Positions 1-8,505 are shown, counted from the stretch's first letter. The stretch is DNA of 64,000 nt from Acidobacteria bacterium AB60 (GCA_008682415.1 VANK01000006.1:1-64000), one strand, 5' to 3'. The notes: a model not told the origin generated them from the sequence alone. A program made the numbers and translations.

Positions 1-2
1 TC

Positions 3-287
3 GGCATTTCCAAGAAGATGGGGTGGCATACGTTCCGCCATACCTGCGCAACTCTATTACGGGCAAGCGGCGCGGACATCAAAGTCGCCCAGGAGTTGCT
101 CCGGCATGCTTCCTGTCGCGTCACTCTGGATACCTACACGCAGGCCGTCACCGAACAGAAGCGGGCAGCGCAAAGCAGAGTCGCGAGCCTGGTACGCGGT
201 GTGAATCCAGAATGTACCTGGCGACCTCACAGAAGCACAGCGCACGCAAAGACCCCGACACGATTGGGTCGAGAATTGGGACGGTGA
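3..287 (+). CDS. Tyrosine recombinase (integrase), C-terminal part
   Basis: The open frame runs in from the window edge, so the gene is 5'-truncated by the window. The visible part carries the end of a tyrosine recombinase catalytic domain: the HxxR box (HTFRHT), the LLRHAS stretch whose His is the next catalytic residue, and the TLDTYTQ segment containing the nucleophilic Tyr. After that the tail is short and basic. It would catalyse site-specific strand exchange for an integrated element. It stops 85 bases before a tRNA-Glu 3' fragment, a typical arrangement for an integrase next to its att site. The element it belongs to lies mostly outside the window. Confidence 0.85.
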   Translation, partial: GISKKMGWHTFRHTCATLLRASGADIKVAQELLRHASCRVTLDTYTQAVTEQKRAAQSRVASLVRGVNPECTWRPHRSTAHAKTPTRLGRELGR

Positions 288-371
288 AAGAGGTGAAAGC
301 CTGGGAAAAGTTGTGCCTTTTTGTGCCTACGAAGTTTCGGCGAAACCAATCGTTTGTAGCTGATTCTTTAT

Positions 372-415
372 TGGCGTCCCCGACGGGATTTGAACCCGTG
401 TTATCGCCGTGAAAG
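372..415 (-). other. tRNA-Glu (TTC) 3'-half fragment, probable att site
   Basis: Read on the minus strand, this is the 3' part of a tRNA-Glu: anticodon loop CTTTCAC (anticodon TTC), a complete T-arm with GGTTCAAATCC, the acceptor 3' strand and an encoded CCA. The 5' half (expected GTCCCC acceptor strand and D-arm) is absent: bases beyond 415 neither pair with the anticodon stem nor resemble a tRNA. A 3' tRNA half starting at the anticodon loop and lying beside an integrase is the usual duplicated attachment core. Its polarity implies that inserted DNA lies to the right, while the integrase lies to the left, so tandem islands are possible. Confidence 0.75.
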
Positions 416-576
416 CGCTACCTTTGGGCAACATTAACGCACTGCTGAGAACCAGAATGCATCGGAACGAATTCTAAGGAACAGCAGCGAACAACTTAAG
501 TGCTCCCCAACTACCCCGCGACTCAGTTCGTGCAACTGGCGCTCAGTCGAAATCATTCTACTCCCCGGAGTGGCCC

Positions 577-804
577 ATGATGGGGCATCGTTTTGAAATT
601 GAGCTGCGGCCTGTCGCTCTTGGCGGCGGCTGGCGCCTGCATTCGATTGGCCGTGATCCGGAGACGGGGGTTGAAACTGAACTGGGCGGCGATGTCTCCC
701 CGATCGAGCCTGGTGTTGGAGTAAATGACCTGCGCAGATGCGTTAGAAACCGTCGAGTTGTGGTTGGCCTCGCAGCAGATGAATATGGAATAGGAATGCG
801 CTAG
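577..804 (+). CDS. Small hypothetical protein, possibly a decayed accessory gene
   Basis: A 75-residue frame starting MMGHRFEIELRPV with a GGAG ribosome-binding sequence about ten bases upstream. The phrase LRPVALGGGWRL resembles a family of short accessory proteins that carry a conserved GGGWRL core (recollection, not checked). The second half does not look related, and another forward frame holds a plausible continuation, so a frameshift is possible. The stop codon lies inside the first copy of the 31-base direct repeat. Function unknown; it may not be expressed. Confidence 0.3.
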   Translation: MMGHRFEIELRPVALGGGWRLHSIGRDPETGVETELGGDVSPIEPGVGVNDLRRCVRNRRVVVGLAADEYGIGMR

Positions 805-831
805 ACCATTTAGCGACTCTCCTGATTTCAT
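801..831. repeat. 31-base direct repeat, copy 1
   Basis: The sequence beginning CTAGACCATTTAGCGACTCT is repeated exactly at 2055-2085. The two copies bracket the epoxide hydrolase gene in the same orientation, and similarity fades into a T-rich stretch after each copy. No terminal inverted repeats or transposase accompany them. Exact direct repeats round a single gene suggest a cassette or a recombination scar. Confidence 0.8.
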
Positions 832-880
832 TTTCTGTTGGCATCGCCGAGCACGGAGGCGCGCCAACCAGGAGCAATTC

Positions 881-2020
881 ATGGTTTCGCCCTACGAGAT
901 AAGGATATCGGACGAGCGCCTCGCCACGATCAGGGCAAAGGTGGAAGGCTTCGACTGGAGTCAGCTTCCGGATGCGGGGGGCTGGTCGGCAGGTGTCGGG
1001 ATTTCTGACCTCAAGCGGCTCACCGCCTACTGGCTGGATAGTTTCGATTGGCGGGCGGTCGAACGACGCCTCAATCGGCTCCCGAACTTCATGGCGGAGG
1101 TCGAAGGCGAACCCATCCACTTCGTTCATGTGAAGGGCGATGGTTCCAAGCCGCCTGTGCTTCTCCTTCACGGCTGGCCGGGCTCCTATCTTGAGTTCGA
1201 ACGGCTGCTCAAACCTCTCGCGGCTGAGGGACACGACGTCGTCGCTCCGTCCCTGCCAGGCTTTGCCTTTTCCAACCCGATTACCCGTGTCATCGGCCCG
1301 CGCCGAGCGGCCGAAATCATGCACGCACTGATGGTCCTGCTGTTCGGAGCGACGCGCTACGTGGTGCAAGGTGGTGACTGGGGTGCGCACATTGCGAGCT
1401 GGATGGGCTATATGCAGCCGGACGCCCTGCTCGGCTTCCACATCAACATGGTGAGCATCTTCGCTAAGGATGCTTCGCCTACCACGCCTGAGGAAAGGGA
1501 CCTGCTCTCCCGCCGTGCCGCAATCCTCGATTGGGAGACGGGCTACAACCACGAACAGGAAACCCGCCCCCAGACATTGGGCGTCGCCCTGGCCGACAGT
1601 CCGGTTGGCGCGGCCGGGTGGATACTTGAAGAGTTCGGCAAGTGGGCAGACCTGCGCACGACCCCGGATGGCAGCCCGGATATCTGGAGCAAGTTCTCGG
1701 AAGAGGAGTTGCTCACCAACATCATGCTCTATGTCGCGCCGCCGGCGGTCGTGACCGCGACATGGATTTATCACGGTAAGCGGCTGGAAGGATCTGATCG
1801 GTTCGCTGCCGGGACCCGGGTTCGAGCGCCGTTGGGCGTGGCGGCCTTTCCCGATCCCGTGTTCCTGCCGACTCCGCGCTCATTCGCGGAGAAAACCTAC
1901 ACCATCGTGCATTGGACCGACATGCCAAGAGGCGGCCATTTCGCGGCGATGGAACAGCCGGAGTTGATGCTGGCCGACTTGCGAGCTTTCATCTGCAGAG
2001 TCTCGGGAGACCGCGGCTGA
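881..2020 (+). CDS. Epoxide hydrolase, EHN plus alpha/beta-hydrolase type
   Basis: A 379-residue enzyme of the microsomal/juvenile-hormone epoxide hydrolase type, which opens epoxides to vicinal diols through an ester intermediate. Residues 1-90 match the N-terminal EHN lid (PYEIRISDERL, then SQLPDAGGW). The hydrolase core follows: oxyanion motif HGWPGS near 97, nucleophile Asp166 in GGDWGA, and catalytic His353 in GGHFAAMEQPEL near the C-terminus. Length is normal. It starts at an ATG preceded by CAGGAG. It is a single-gene unit flanked by the 31-base direct repeats, so its arrival as a separate piece of DNA is likely. The substrate is not evident; detoxification or catabolism is possible. 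Confidence 0.92.
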   Translation: MVSPYEIRISDERLATIRAKVEGFDWSQLPDAGGWSAGVGISDLKRLTAYWLDSFDWRAVERRLNRLPNFMAEVEGEPIHFVHVKGDGSKPPVLLLHGWPGSYLEFERLLKPLAAEGHDVVAPSLPGFAFSNPITRVIGPRRAAEIMHALMVLLFGATRYVVQGGDWGAHIASWMGYMQPDALLGFHINMVSIFAKDASPTTPEERDLLSRRAAILDWETGYNHEQETRPQTLGVALADSPVGAAGWILEEFGKWADLRTTPDGSPDIWSKFSEEELLTNIMLYVAPPAVVTATWIYHGKRLEGSDRFAAGTRVRAPLGVAAFPDPVFLPTPRSFAEKTYTIVHWTDMPRGGHFAAMEQPELMLADLRAFICRVSGDRG

Positions 2021-2054
2021 AGTCGGAAATCTCGCTTTCCGAAGCGCGGCGCAT

Positions 2055-2085
2055 CTAGACCATTTAGCGACTCTCCTGATTTCAT
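2055..2085. repeat. 31-base direct repeat, copy 2
   Basis: Exact second copy of the repeat at 801-831, in the same orientation, 35 bases after the epoxide hydrolase stop codon. The following T-rich segment is similar but not identical to that after copy 1. Confidence 0.8.
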
Positions 2086-2467
2086 CTTTTGCTGTGTTTG
2101 GCGGGTTAGACCTCGGCACAGAACGTTTTGCCGAGTTCGTCGAAGGCGAGCCGGTAGTAATGGCAGAAGTTGTAGATGAGCGGGGACCACTTGGCGGGGT
2201 TGATGTGACGTCTCTCAAAAACGGGATCCCTGGCTACATGGACGCGAACGATTTCAACCTCCGCTGCGATGGCTCCGTCGATTCCCTGGAGTTGTTCGCC
2301 TCCTAGCTGATGGACGGCGCGGACACGCGCTTCCATCTGGACAGGACATTCTTGTCAGAATGAGGGTGCCGACGCGACGGGATGCAAGCACTTGAATCCG
2401 AATTCGCACTTCATCTCCCGGAGGGCGGAACCGTTCTGATGATGCACGACTCGCTTCTTTGGACGAA
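2086..2467. other. Gap without a recognised gene
   Basis: Open frames exist on both strands at 2094-2336, but they overlap each other and neither resembles a family I know. The minus-strand reading (a 76-residue frame ending near the repeat) looks a little more protein-like and might be a gene remnant. I see no clear promoter or hairpin. Confidence 0.4.
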
Positions 2468-3376
2468 CTAATTCCAGATTTCCTGGATTAGCCCATTTTT
2501 GAGTCGCAGGACCGCAAAGTAGTTGCGCGTGTAATCGCGCGTCGAGTCTAAAGGATCTTTGTCCTGTTTCTCCCACATCATCACCACGAACGGACCGTCA
2601 CAAAAAGCGAGCACCGGCGGGTGCTTCCATTGCGGTTTGATTTCCTGAGCCTGGTGATCGGGAAGATTTTGAATGAACGCCTTATATCCTTCACGATCAG
2701 CGGGCACAGCCGGATTATGCTCGATGAATGACGGCGAAAGCAGCTCGTCTATGTACTCAACGTGTCCATATTCCACGACATCTTTCTCAAATCTTGTGGC
2801 AATCGCCAAATCCCGCTCCTGCGCCGCAGTCGTCTTCTCCGTGTTCCACGTTGATGGTGGCGGGGCAGTGGAGGGAATGAACACAGGTGAACCGGGGTCC
2901 TTACGTGCAGAGTCCCAGTGCTCTTGCACCTTTCCGTTTTCAATCCGTACTAGGTCGAAACTGTATCCGTAAATTGGTTGAGAGGCGTCTTTAGGATCTC
3001 TCCCTTCGTGCTCGAAGATCAACCAGACAAAGTTCGCTTTTGCACCCTCAACAACGGGAGGATGTACAAGCTGAGAAGGAATTGGATCTACTGCGGGCCC
3101 AAGACTGCTGAAGAACTTCACAAAGGCGGCGCGACCGGTAGGAACGTTCGGATTGTGCTGGATATAGTCTTCCGCCTGATATTTGCTCGCAAGTTCGGTG
3201 TGGCGAGACTCGATGACCTCTCTCCACCAATTGAGAACAAAGGAAAGGTTCTTCTCCTCAGTCCGAGTCATGGGGGCGGATTCTTTCCTCGTGGGCAGGT
3301 GCCGGGGCTGCGCAGATTGCCCAGATCCTGCCGAAGATGTAATCCAAAGTAGAAAAACTGCCGTTGCGAAGGGCAT
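2468..3376 (-). CDS. Secreted protein with two SnoaL-like domains
   Basis: I choose the ATG at 3376 because it gives a signal peptide (MPFATAVFLLWITSSAGSGQ); the frame stays open to 3478 but the extension looks non-coding. Two homologous NTF2/SnoaL-like units follow. The first has YIQHNPNVPTGR and ends ENGKVQEHWD; the second has FIEHNPAVPADREG and ends KNGLIQEIWN. This pattern matches the predicted SnoaL-like aldol-condensation enzyme group, usually a single domain of about 130 residues, so this is a tandem duplication in one polypeptide. Substrate and reaction are unknown. It is exported and stands alone, with no operon partner. Confidence 0.75.
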   Translation of the reverse strand: MPFATAVFLLWITSSAGSGQSAQPRHLPTRKESAPMTRTEEKNLSFVLNWWREVIESRHTELASKYQAEDYIQHNPNVPTGRAAFVKFFSSLGPAVDPIPSQLVHPPVVEGAKANFVWLIFEHEGRDPKDASQPIYGYSFDLVRIENGKVQEHWDSARKDPGSPVFIPSTAPPPSTWNTEKTTAAQERDLAIATRFEKDVVEYGHVEYIDELLSPSFIEHNPAVPADREGYKAFIQNLPDHQAQEIKPQWKHPPVLAFCDGPFVVMMWEKQDKDPLDSTRDYTRNYFAVLRLKNGLIQEIWN

Positions 3377-3838
3377 CCCAAACCGCGGTCCGAAGTGGAG
3401 GCCGATACGGCGTCGATGGTGCCCTACCAAGGGTCCCGCAAAGCGGTGCATTTGTTGACGCTCCTGTGGTAACACCACGTGAATATCTCACAGGTCAGAT
3501 GTGCACATGCACTGAATGTGACGAAATTGAGGTTAGTACCTTTACATTGGCAAGAACGTCTGAAGGTCGACAACTGAATGTCTTCAAGTCGGGACAGTTT
3601 TATCCCAAACACGGAAGAGCGGGTTCTGGTCGAGTGGTTGACCACTCATTTACAAAAGCACCTCACTCCAAATCGCTCTGCGAAGATGTTTCAATGAGTG
3701 ACTCGCCCTGTCGGCAACTGTTGAGCCGACCGTAGCAACAAATCGATTCGCGCTAGGCTAACGCTTAGTCTGGGCCGATGCGTTGGCGTTTACGCCCTGG
3801 CAAAAAACGTCGTGACCAGTGTCTTTGCGGCTGTCTCG
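3377..3838. other. Intergenic stretch with no supported gene
   Basis: Only short overlapping frames lie here, none with recognisable domains. This is the 5' side of the SnoaL-like gene and the 3' side of the ABC operon, so it should hold the promoter of the former, but no convincing -35/-10 pair stands out. Confidence 0.5.
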
Positions 3839-3852
3839 GCGGATCGATCCGC
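3839..3852 (-). terminator. Perfect 14-base palindrome at the end of the ABC operon
   Basis: GCGGATCGATCCGC is a perfect palindrome that begins at the stop codon of the last permease gene. It could form a small hairpin ending the transcript, but there is no T-run after it, so intrinsic termination is uncertain. Confidence 0.35.
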
Positions 3853-4604
3853 TAATAATCTTGCTTGTTCGTCACGCGAATTGCTGCCGAGAGCAGCAGG
3901 AGAGCAAAGCAAGCCATGACGCACATTCGCAGCCATGACAACGGCGGCGGCAGCAGCAGAGTATGCGCGACGTTCCAACGCATGGTCTGAAACTCACCCA
4001 TGACCCACATCAGATTCAGGCGATAGCCGGCCAACGGATGCCAAGCCGCCACGAACGTATGGAGCACCAAAGCCAGGTAGCAAGCGACGGGGGCCGTGTA
4101 CTCGCCGGGAGTAACCACAGACAAGAGGAATGAGGCAGCGAAGATGATCATGCCACCAAAGAACCAAAGTACGCTGAAGTGCAGCGCGATCGGAAGCGGA
4201 TAGGAACGGTGCAAGAACGCTGACAGCGCAGGGATGAGAATGGCCGGCACTGAAGCTAACGCCGCCAGCTCAACTGTGCCGACAGCGACCTGGGTGCCGA
4301 CTACGCGTAAACGGCTCACCGGCAGACTAAGCGTGAACCCTGCGGTGCGGGTTGCGCGCTCCCGCTGCAATTCGCCCAATCCAAGAAAAATCACCAAGAG
4401 TGCGTAGAGCCCTTTTGCCATTCCGGAGTAGATGAGATTGTAGATGTACTCCGAATAGGAGCCCTCACGCAAGCGAAGTGCAATTGGAACCTGGTGCTGG
4501 CGGATATAGGGTTCAGACAAAACAGCAACAGCACAGAGCGCCGATAGGCTCAACGCAGTAGCCAGAAATCTCATACGACTCTCACGCCAGGCTTTCAACC
4601 ACAT
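3852..4604 (-). CDS. ABC-2 type transporter permease, last gene of the operon
   Basis: A 250-residue integral membrane protein with about six hydrophobic segments, starting MWLKAWRESRMRF and ending in a basic ...TNKQDY tail. It shares architecture and motifs with the preceding permease (KAW.ESR.RF at the N-terminus, LGLG.L.RER, TAGFTLSLPVSR versus TAGHTLALPVSR), so the two are paralogous halves of one exporter channel. The gene follows the previous stop by 2 bases. With the ATPase and the GntR regulator it forms a YtrA-type operon, a class linked in Firmicutes to cell-envelope antibiotic stress; the substrate here is unknown. Confidence 0.8.
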   Translation of the reverse strand: MWLKAWRESRMRFLATALSLSALCAVAVLSEPYIRQHQVPIALRLREGSYSEYIYNLIYSGMAKGLYALLVIFLGLGELQRERATRTAGFTLSLPVSRLRVVGTQVAVGTVELAALASVPAILIPALSAFLHRSYPLPIALHFSVLWFFGGMIIFAASFLLSVVTPGEYTAPVACYLALVLHTFVAAWHPLAGYRLNLMWVMGEFQTMRWNVAHTLLLPPPLSWLRMCVMACFALLLLSAAIRVTNKQDY

Positions 4605-4606
4605 CG

Positions 4607-5308
4607 CTAGTAGTCCTTCCTGGAAGTGATCAAGCCTCCGAACCAGATCATTGCCGCAGCAGTGACCGAGATCGCAGCGAGTGTGGAAATGTCGTGGGGA
4701 CCCGAGCCGTTCATCACATCGTGGATATCGACGAGGTAATGCTCCATGCCGGGCAGGTCAGTCGTGATCGAGTATCCAAACAAGAAAACGAGCGCAGCGA
4801 CTGCGGCCGAATACTCGCCTGCGACCAACACGGAGGCGAGGAAGCCGATTGCGAAGATGAGCGTGCCACCGATCGTCCACAGCGCGCCGAATTGAAACGC
4901 AAGTAGCCACGAATAGGACTCGTGGACGAAAGGCGACAGTGCCGGTACCAGGCTCGCCGGCAAAATAGCCAGGACCGCAGTTTCAACAATTCCCGTTAAT
5001 CCACGCGCCGCAATCAAACGCCAGCGGCTCACGGGAAGCGCGAGCGTATGGCCTGCTGTTCCGTACGACCGTTCCCGATCGAGGCCGCCTAGGCCAAGTA
5101 AGAGAGTGAGGATCACGTAAATGTCGCGGAGCTGTCCTTTGAAGATTCCTCTCCAGATGTATTCGACGTAGCTCATATCGTGATCGGTCACAACTGTGCG
5201 CACGTCTTGATTGAAGAGGACAAAAACGGCGCTCAATCCGGCTAACGCAAGCAAGCCAAGCAGGAATCGTGCCCGGCTTTCGAGCCAGGCTTTGTAAAGG
5301 AGCATCAT
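4607..5308 (-). CDS. ABC-2 type transporter permease
   Basis: A 233-residue membrane protein with about six predicted helices, starting MMLLYKAWLESRARFLLG. It has the same layout as the downstream permease: first helix, a periplasmic loop, then RERSYGTAGHTLALPVSRWR before the next helices, ending ITSRKDY. Its start overlaps the ATPase stop by 4 bases (ATGA), pointing to translational coupling and equal expression. It probably forms a heterodimeric channel with its paralogue, powered by the adjacent ATPase. Confidence 0.82.
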   Translation of the reverse strand: MMLLYKAWLESRARFLLGLLALAGLSAVFVLFNQDVRTVVTDHDMSYVEYIWRGIFKGQLRDIYVILTLLLGLGGLDRERSYGTAGHTLALPVSRWRLIAARGLTGIVETAVLAILPASLVPALSPFVHESYSWLLAFQFGALWTIGGTLIFAIGFLASVLVAGEYSAAVAALVFLFGYSITTDLPGMEHYLVDIHDVMNGSGPHDISTLAAISVTAAAMIWFGGLITSRKDY

Positions 5309-6198
5309 TTGTGATCCTGAACAGTCCCAAGAAAAAGCTCGCGCAAATTGACTGGAACGACATCGACGACGACCGCATCGGCAGATTTGGCGCGCTCGAC
5401 AACGGCGTCAGAGCCCTGACTGGAAATCACTATCACCTGGCGGCCATTCGTCTCGATGCTCCGAACCTCGGGCATATCGAAGAGGTGTTCGGGAGGCTGT
5501 TGAGAAAAGCTGAACGTTATTCGCCGATGATCCTGGCGGATCTCGTCGAGCGAGAGATCGACGGCGAGCCGTCCCCCATCAATGATGCAAACCCGGTCCG
5601 CAATGCGCTCGACTTCGGAGATCTGGTGTGAAGAGAAGAAGACGGTTGTTCCGTCAGCTGGCAGGCCAGACAACGTCTGCAACAGTTCTTCGATCGAAAC
5701 CGGGTCCAGTCCTTCGGTTGGTTCATCGAGAATCAGGAGCGAAGGGCGTCGGGCAAGTGCGAGAAGGAGAGCAAGCTTGGTGCGCATGCCCTTTGATAAT
5801 GCTTTGACCTTCCGACCGGGTGGCAATTGAAACTGTTCGAGAAGCCTGGCCGCGACTTCGCTCCTCCAGTCGGGATAGAAGGACGCGGTGAAGCGGATCA
5901 ACTGCTTCACTGTCATGTAGGCGTAGAGCTGCTTGTCTTCACCGCAATACGCCACTTGACGGCGTGCCTCGAGGTCCTGTTTTGGGTCAGTAATGGAGTA
6001 CCCAAGTAGTAGGCCTGAACCCGATGTGGGTTGGGTCATGCCGAGGAGCATCTTAATCGTGGTACTCTTGCCGGCTCCGTTACGACCTAAAAACCCAGTG
6101 ACCTGGTTTCGGGCCACGCGCAGATTAAGCCCACTGACCGCATGAAAGGCTCCAAACTGTTTGCTGAGATCATGTGTTTCAATGACGTAGTCCATCAT
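5305..6198 (-). CDS. ABC transporter ATP-binding protein
   Basis: The chosen start at 6198 (MMDYVIETHDLSKQFG) has a purine-rich GAAGAGATAGG directly upstream and lies one base after the GntR stop; the longer frame to 6282 overlaps GntR. The 297-residue protein has Walker A GRNGAGKST (38-46), signature LSKGM (about 134-138), Walker B LLILDEP (154-160) followed by TEGLD, and the switch His in SSHQI. After the nucleotide-binding domain there is an 80-residue tail typical of ABC-2 exporter ATPases. It energises the two downstream permeases. Confidence 0.92.
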   Translation of the reverse strand: MMDYVIETHDLSKQFGAFHAVSGLNLRVARNQVTGFLGRNGAGKSTTIKMLLGMTQPTSGSGLLLGYSITDPKQDLEARRQVAYCGEDKQLYAYMTVKQLIRFTASFYPDWRSEVAARLLEQFQLPPGRKVKALSKGMRTKLALLLALARRPSLLILDEPTEGLDPVSIEELLQTLSGLPADGTTVFFSSHQISEVERIADRVCIIDGGRLAVDLSLDEIRQDHRRITFSFSQQPPEHLFDMPEVRSIETNGRQVIVISSQGSDAVVERAKSADAVVVDVVPVNLRELFLGTVQDHK

Positions 6199-6199
6199 C

Positions 6200-6592
6200 C
6201 TATCTCTTCGCAGTGGATTGTTCCGGGTAGAACAGCTCGGATTCAAACATCCTGTGAATCTCATCTTCCGACCAGCCTTCACGGCGAAGCGATTCGACTA
6301 GGATTCGGACTCGGTCCTGAGCATGACGAAACCTTTCCGATCGGGCTTGAACCCTGCTTCGGGATGCAATGAAAGCGCCGGAACCGTGACGCAATTCGAT
6401 AATGCCTTCGTGCTCGAGTTCCGAATACGCTTTAGCTACCGTGTTATGGCTTACAACGATCTCCTCGGCGAGGGTACGGATCCCTGGAAGCTGGTCCCCG
6501 GCGCGTAGCAAACCAGTGTCAATGGCATGACGGATCTGCTGCATCAGCTGCAGGTAAAGGGGCTGGCCGGCCTGTGGGTTAAGTTTGAACAT
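6200..6592 (-). CDS. GntR-family regulator, YtrA subfamily
   Basis: 130 residues. The N-terminal winged helix-turn-helix (about 10-75) shows the GntR signature: QPLYLQLMQQIRHAI, GDQLPGIRTLAEE, VSHNTVAKAYSELEHEG and the wing HGSGAFIA. The effector part is only about 50 residues, the hallmark of the small YtrA subfamily, which usually represses its own ABC operon. It is the first gene, ending one base before the ATPase start. A palindrome lies immediately upstream of the start codon and fits autoregulation. Confidence 0.88.
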   Translation of the reverse strand: MFKLNPQAGQPLYLQLMQQIRHAIDTGLLRAGDQLPGIRTLAEEIVVSHNTVAKAYSELEHEGIIELRHGSGAFIASRSRVQARSERFRHAQDRVRILVESLRREGWSEDEIHRMFESELFYPEQSTAKR

Positions 6593-6595
6593 TTA

Positions 6596-6617
6596 CTGTA
6601 CCACTGTTAATGTACAG
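6596..6617. promoter_or_regulatory. Palindromic operator of the GntR-ABC operon
   Basis: CTGTAC, a 10-base spacer, then GTACAG: a perfect inverted repeat only 3 bases upstream of the GntR start codon. The position and GTAC core fit a GntR dimer blocking transcription or translation initiation. The closeness to the ATG also hints at a leaderless or nearly leaderless mRNA. Confidence 0.6.
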
Positions 6618-6869
6618 CAGGACTTAAGGAGATGCAAACCAAAACTCTCATTTGAATCGAACTGTGACTTCTGTGTCCGACATTGGCGTGTAGGTCGAGA
6701 CGCCCACTTTGAGAACGCCGGGAATGGCATGGAACCGGTCAATAACCGGTTTGCAACGAATGGTCAAGCTCTCATGCCAAGTCGGTAGTCTTCAACAAAG
6801 CGAGCTTCATCCTGTGCTGGCAGCAGTCTTTGGCAGGGATTGGCAAATACAGCCGGTTGCGGACAAACG

Positions 6870-8333
6870 TCAGGCGCGGTACACGCGCTCGGTAATCAGA
6901 CGAATCAGCTCCTGAAAAGCGGCATCTCCCGCCAAATTGTTGAAGGTGGGATCCGCTGCCGTCTCCAGCACAGCATAGTGATGCGCCGCGATAGCGCCCT
7001 TAAGAGCCCGCACCGCATCCTGGTTTCTGCCCAGTAACGCGCATGTGCGCGCCAACTCAAAGCCCGACGACTGTCCGCTGTCGAAGTAGCGCTTCTGCAC
7101 CACGCGCATGGACTCGAGCATCCCATGTTCGCCGTCCCGGGCCAAGCCTTCTTCCGCGGCGCCGGCAACCGCGAGCAGCTGCGCATTTGCCGAGAGATCC
7201 GCCAGCCGCCTGGTTTGCTCGATGAAGGTTCGATAGTCCTTCTGGCTGAATGCCGCGTAAGCCAGGTAGCGTGGGGCCGAAACAAAGTCGGGCTCCGAAT
7301 GTTCGATCTCCCGAAGCCGGTCCATCGCTGCGGTCTGATCTCCTGTAAAGAAATGAATCAGCGCCTGATCGCACAGGATTGCGCGGGATGCGGGGTTCAA
7401 CTGCTGCGCCTTGTCGATTTCATCCCGCGCCTCCTGCATGCGCCCCAGCGCCATGAGCGACGTGGAATACCAGTGGTGCGCCTCTTCGTCGCGTGGGTCG
7501 AGCGCCGGGGCGCGCTGATACTCGGTTAAGGCAGCGGGCACCTTCCACTCTCCATAGAACAGCGCGAAGCCGAGAGCGCGATGCGCTTCGCCGAGCGAGT
7601 CGTCGAGCGCGATTGCCTTGCTTCCCGCCGCAATGGCACGCGTAAACGCCTCCGACATCGGCATCGACGTGTACTCCGGCATCAGGTCGTAACACTCGGC
7701 CAGACCGGCGTAGGCCTGCGCGTAATTCGAGTCGTGAACCACCGCCTGCGTAAACGCATCGATGGCTTGGGCTAGGCTCTCCGCGGTGCGGCGGCTCCAG
7801 TAGTAGCGGCCCTTGAGATAGAACTGTTCGGCCTGATGATCGTGAACATGATGAGGCGCTGCGGCCACGTTGATAGTTGCCGAGCCGGAGGGTCGCGAGC
7901 TGCGAACGCTGATCCCGATCACGATAGCCCCCACCATCAGCAGGGCTGCGGCCATGGTCCAGGTCAGAGTTGCGCGCCTTTTCCTGGCGCCTCGGGTCCG
8001 GGCTGTGGATGAGGCGGCCACGGATTCGACCGGTTCGACCAACAGTGCATGCGCCGGAACTGCAGCGTCCATCTGAGGAACCTGCGCTGGAGCCGGATCG
8101 GCCTTTTCATTTCCCGGAGCCGAGGAGTTGAGCCACTCCAGCAACTCCTGCGACCAGGCGAAGACGCCCCCGCCCTCCCCGGGGAGCCGATGAACAGGCA
8201 AGCCGCGCTCCTTTTCCCAGCGCTTGGCCGTGCGCTCGTCCCGGCCAAAGAACGCGGCGATTCCCTTCCAGGAGTCGATCCGGCGGTTCTCTGCGCCGGT
8301 GGACGGTGGGTGGGACAACGGTGAGCTCGGCAT
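6870..8333 (-). CDS. HTH-TM-TPR transmembrane regulator, copy 1
   Basis: 487 residues. The N-terminus (about 20-70) is an excisionase/MerR-like helix-turn-helix with SWKGIAAFFGRDERTAKRWEKE and RGLPVHRLPGEGGGVFAW. A Pro/Ala linker follows, then one transmembrane helix (about 125-145) and a C-terminal TPR solenoid, with repeats such as AQAYAGLAECYDLMPEY and EAHRALGFALFYGEWKVPAAL. The layout is CadC-like: cytoplasmic DNA-binding domain, periplasmic sensor. It diverges from the lipoprotein gene at 8590, and a set of 10-base-phased repeats lies between them. A close paralogue, with the same neighbours, is at 20029-21522. Confidence 0.8.
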   Translation of the reverse strand: MPSSPLSHPPSTGAENRRIDSWKGIAAFFGRDERTAKRWEKERGLPVHRLPGEGGGVFAWSQELLEWLNSSAPGNEKADPAPAQVPQMDAAVPAHALLVEPVESVAASSTARTRGARKRRATLTWTMAAALLMVGAIVIGISVRSSRPSGSATINVAAAPHHVHDHQAEQFYLKGRYYWSRRTAESLAQAIDAFTQAVVHDSNYAQAYAGLAECYDLMPEYTSMPMSEAFTRAIAAGSKAIALDDSLGEAHRALGFALFYGEWKVPAALTEYQRAPALDPRDEEAHHWYSTSLMALGRMQEARDEIDKAQQLNPASRAILCDQALIHFFTGDQTAAMDRLREIEHSEPDFVSAPRYLAYAAFSQKDYRTFIEQTRRLADLSANAQLLAVAGAAEEGLARDGEHGMLESMRVVQKRYFDSGQSSGFELARTCALLGRNQDAVRALKGAIAAHHYAVLETAADPTFNNLAGDAAFQELIRLITERVYRA

Positions 8334-8505
8334 AGAAATTGACGTTCAGCCGCAGGATGGAATTCGCGGAAGCTCCGGTCACCAGTATAGCCAGTCCGCG
8401 GAACGCTCCCAAAGGGAGCGGTCCGGCTCCACCAGTCTCAAAAGCCGCACAGTTTTCTGCTGTTAGGGCGAGGCTCGCAAGCAAACAGTCGCTGCTGCCT
8501 CCAAT

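Noticed and set aside
23..412. Plus-strand frame of 129 residues ending in a SPTGFEPVLSP phrase
   Set aside because: That ending is the well-known translation of a tRNA 3' end read antisense; the frame also shadows the integrase.
743..1774. Long minus-strand frame of 343 residues
   Set aside because: Antisense to the epoxide hydrolase, no domain; a by-product of GC-rich codon use.
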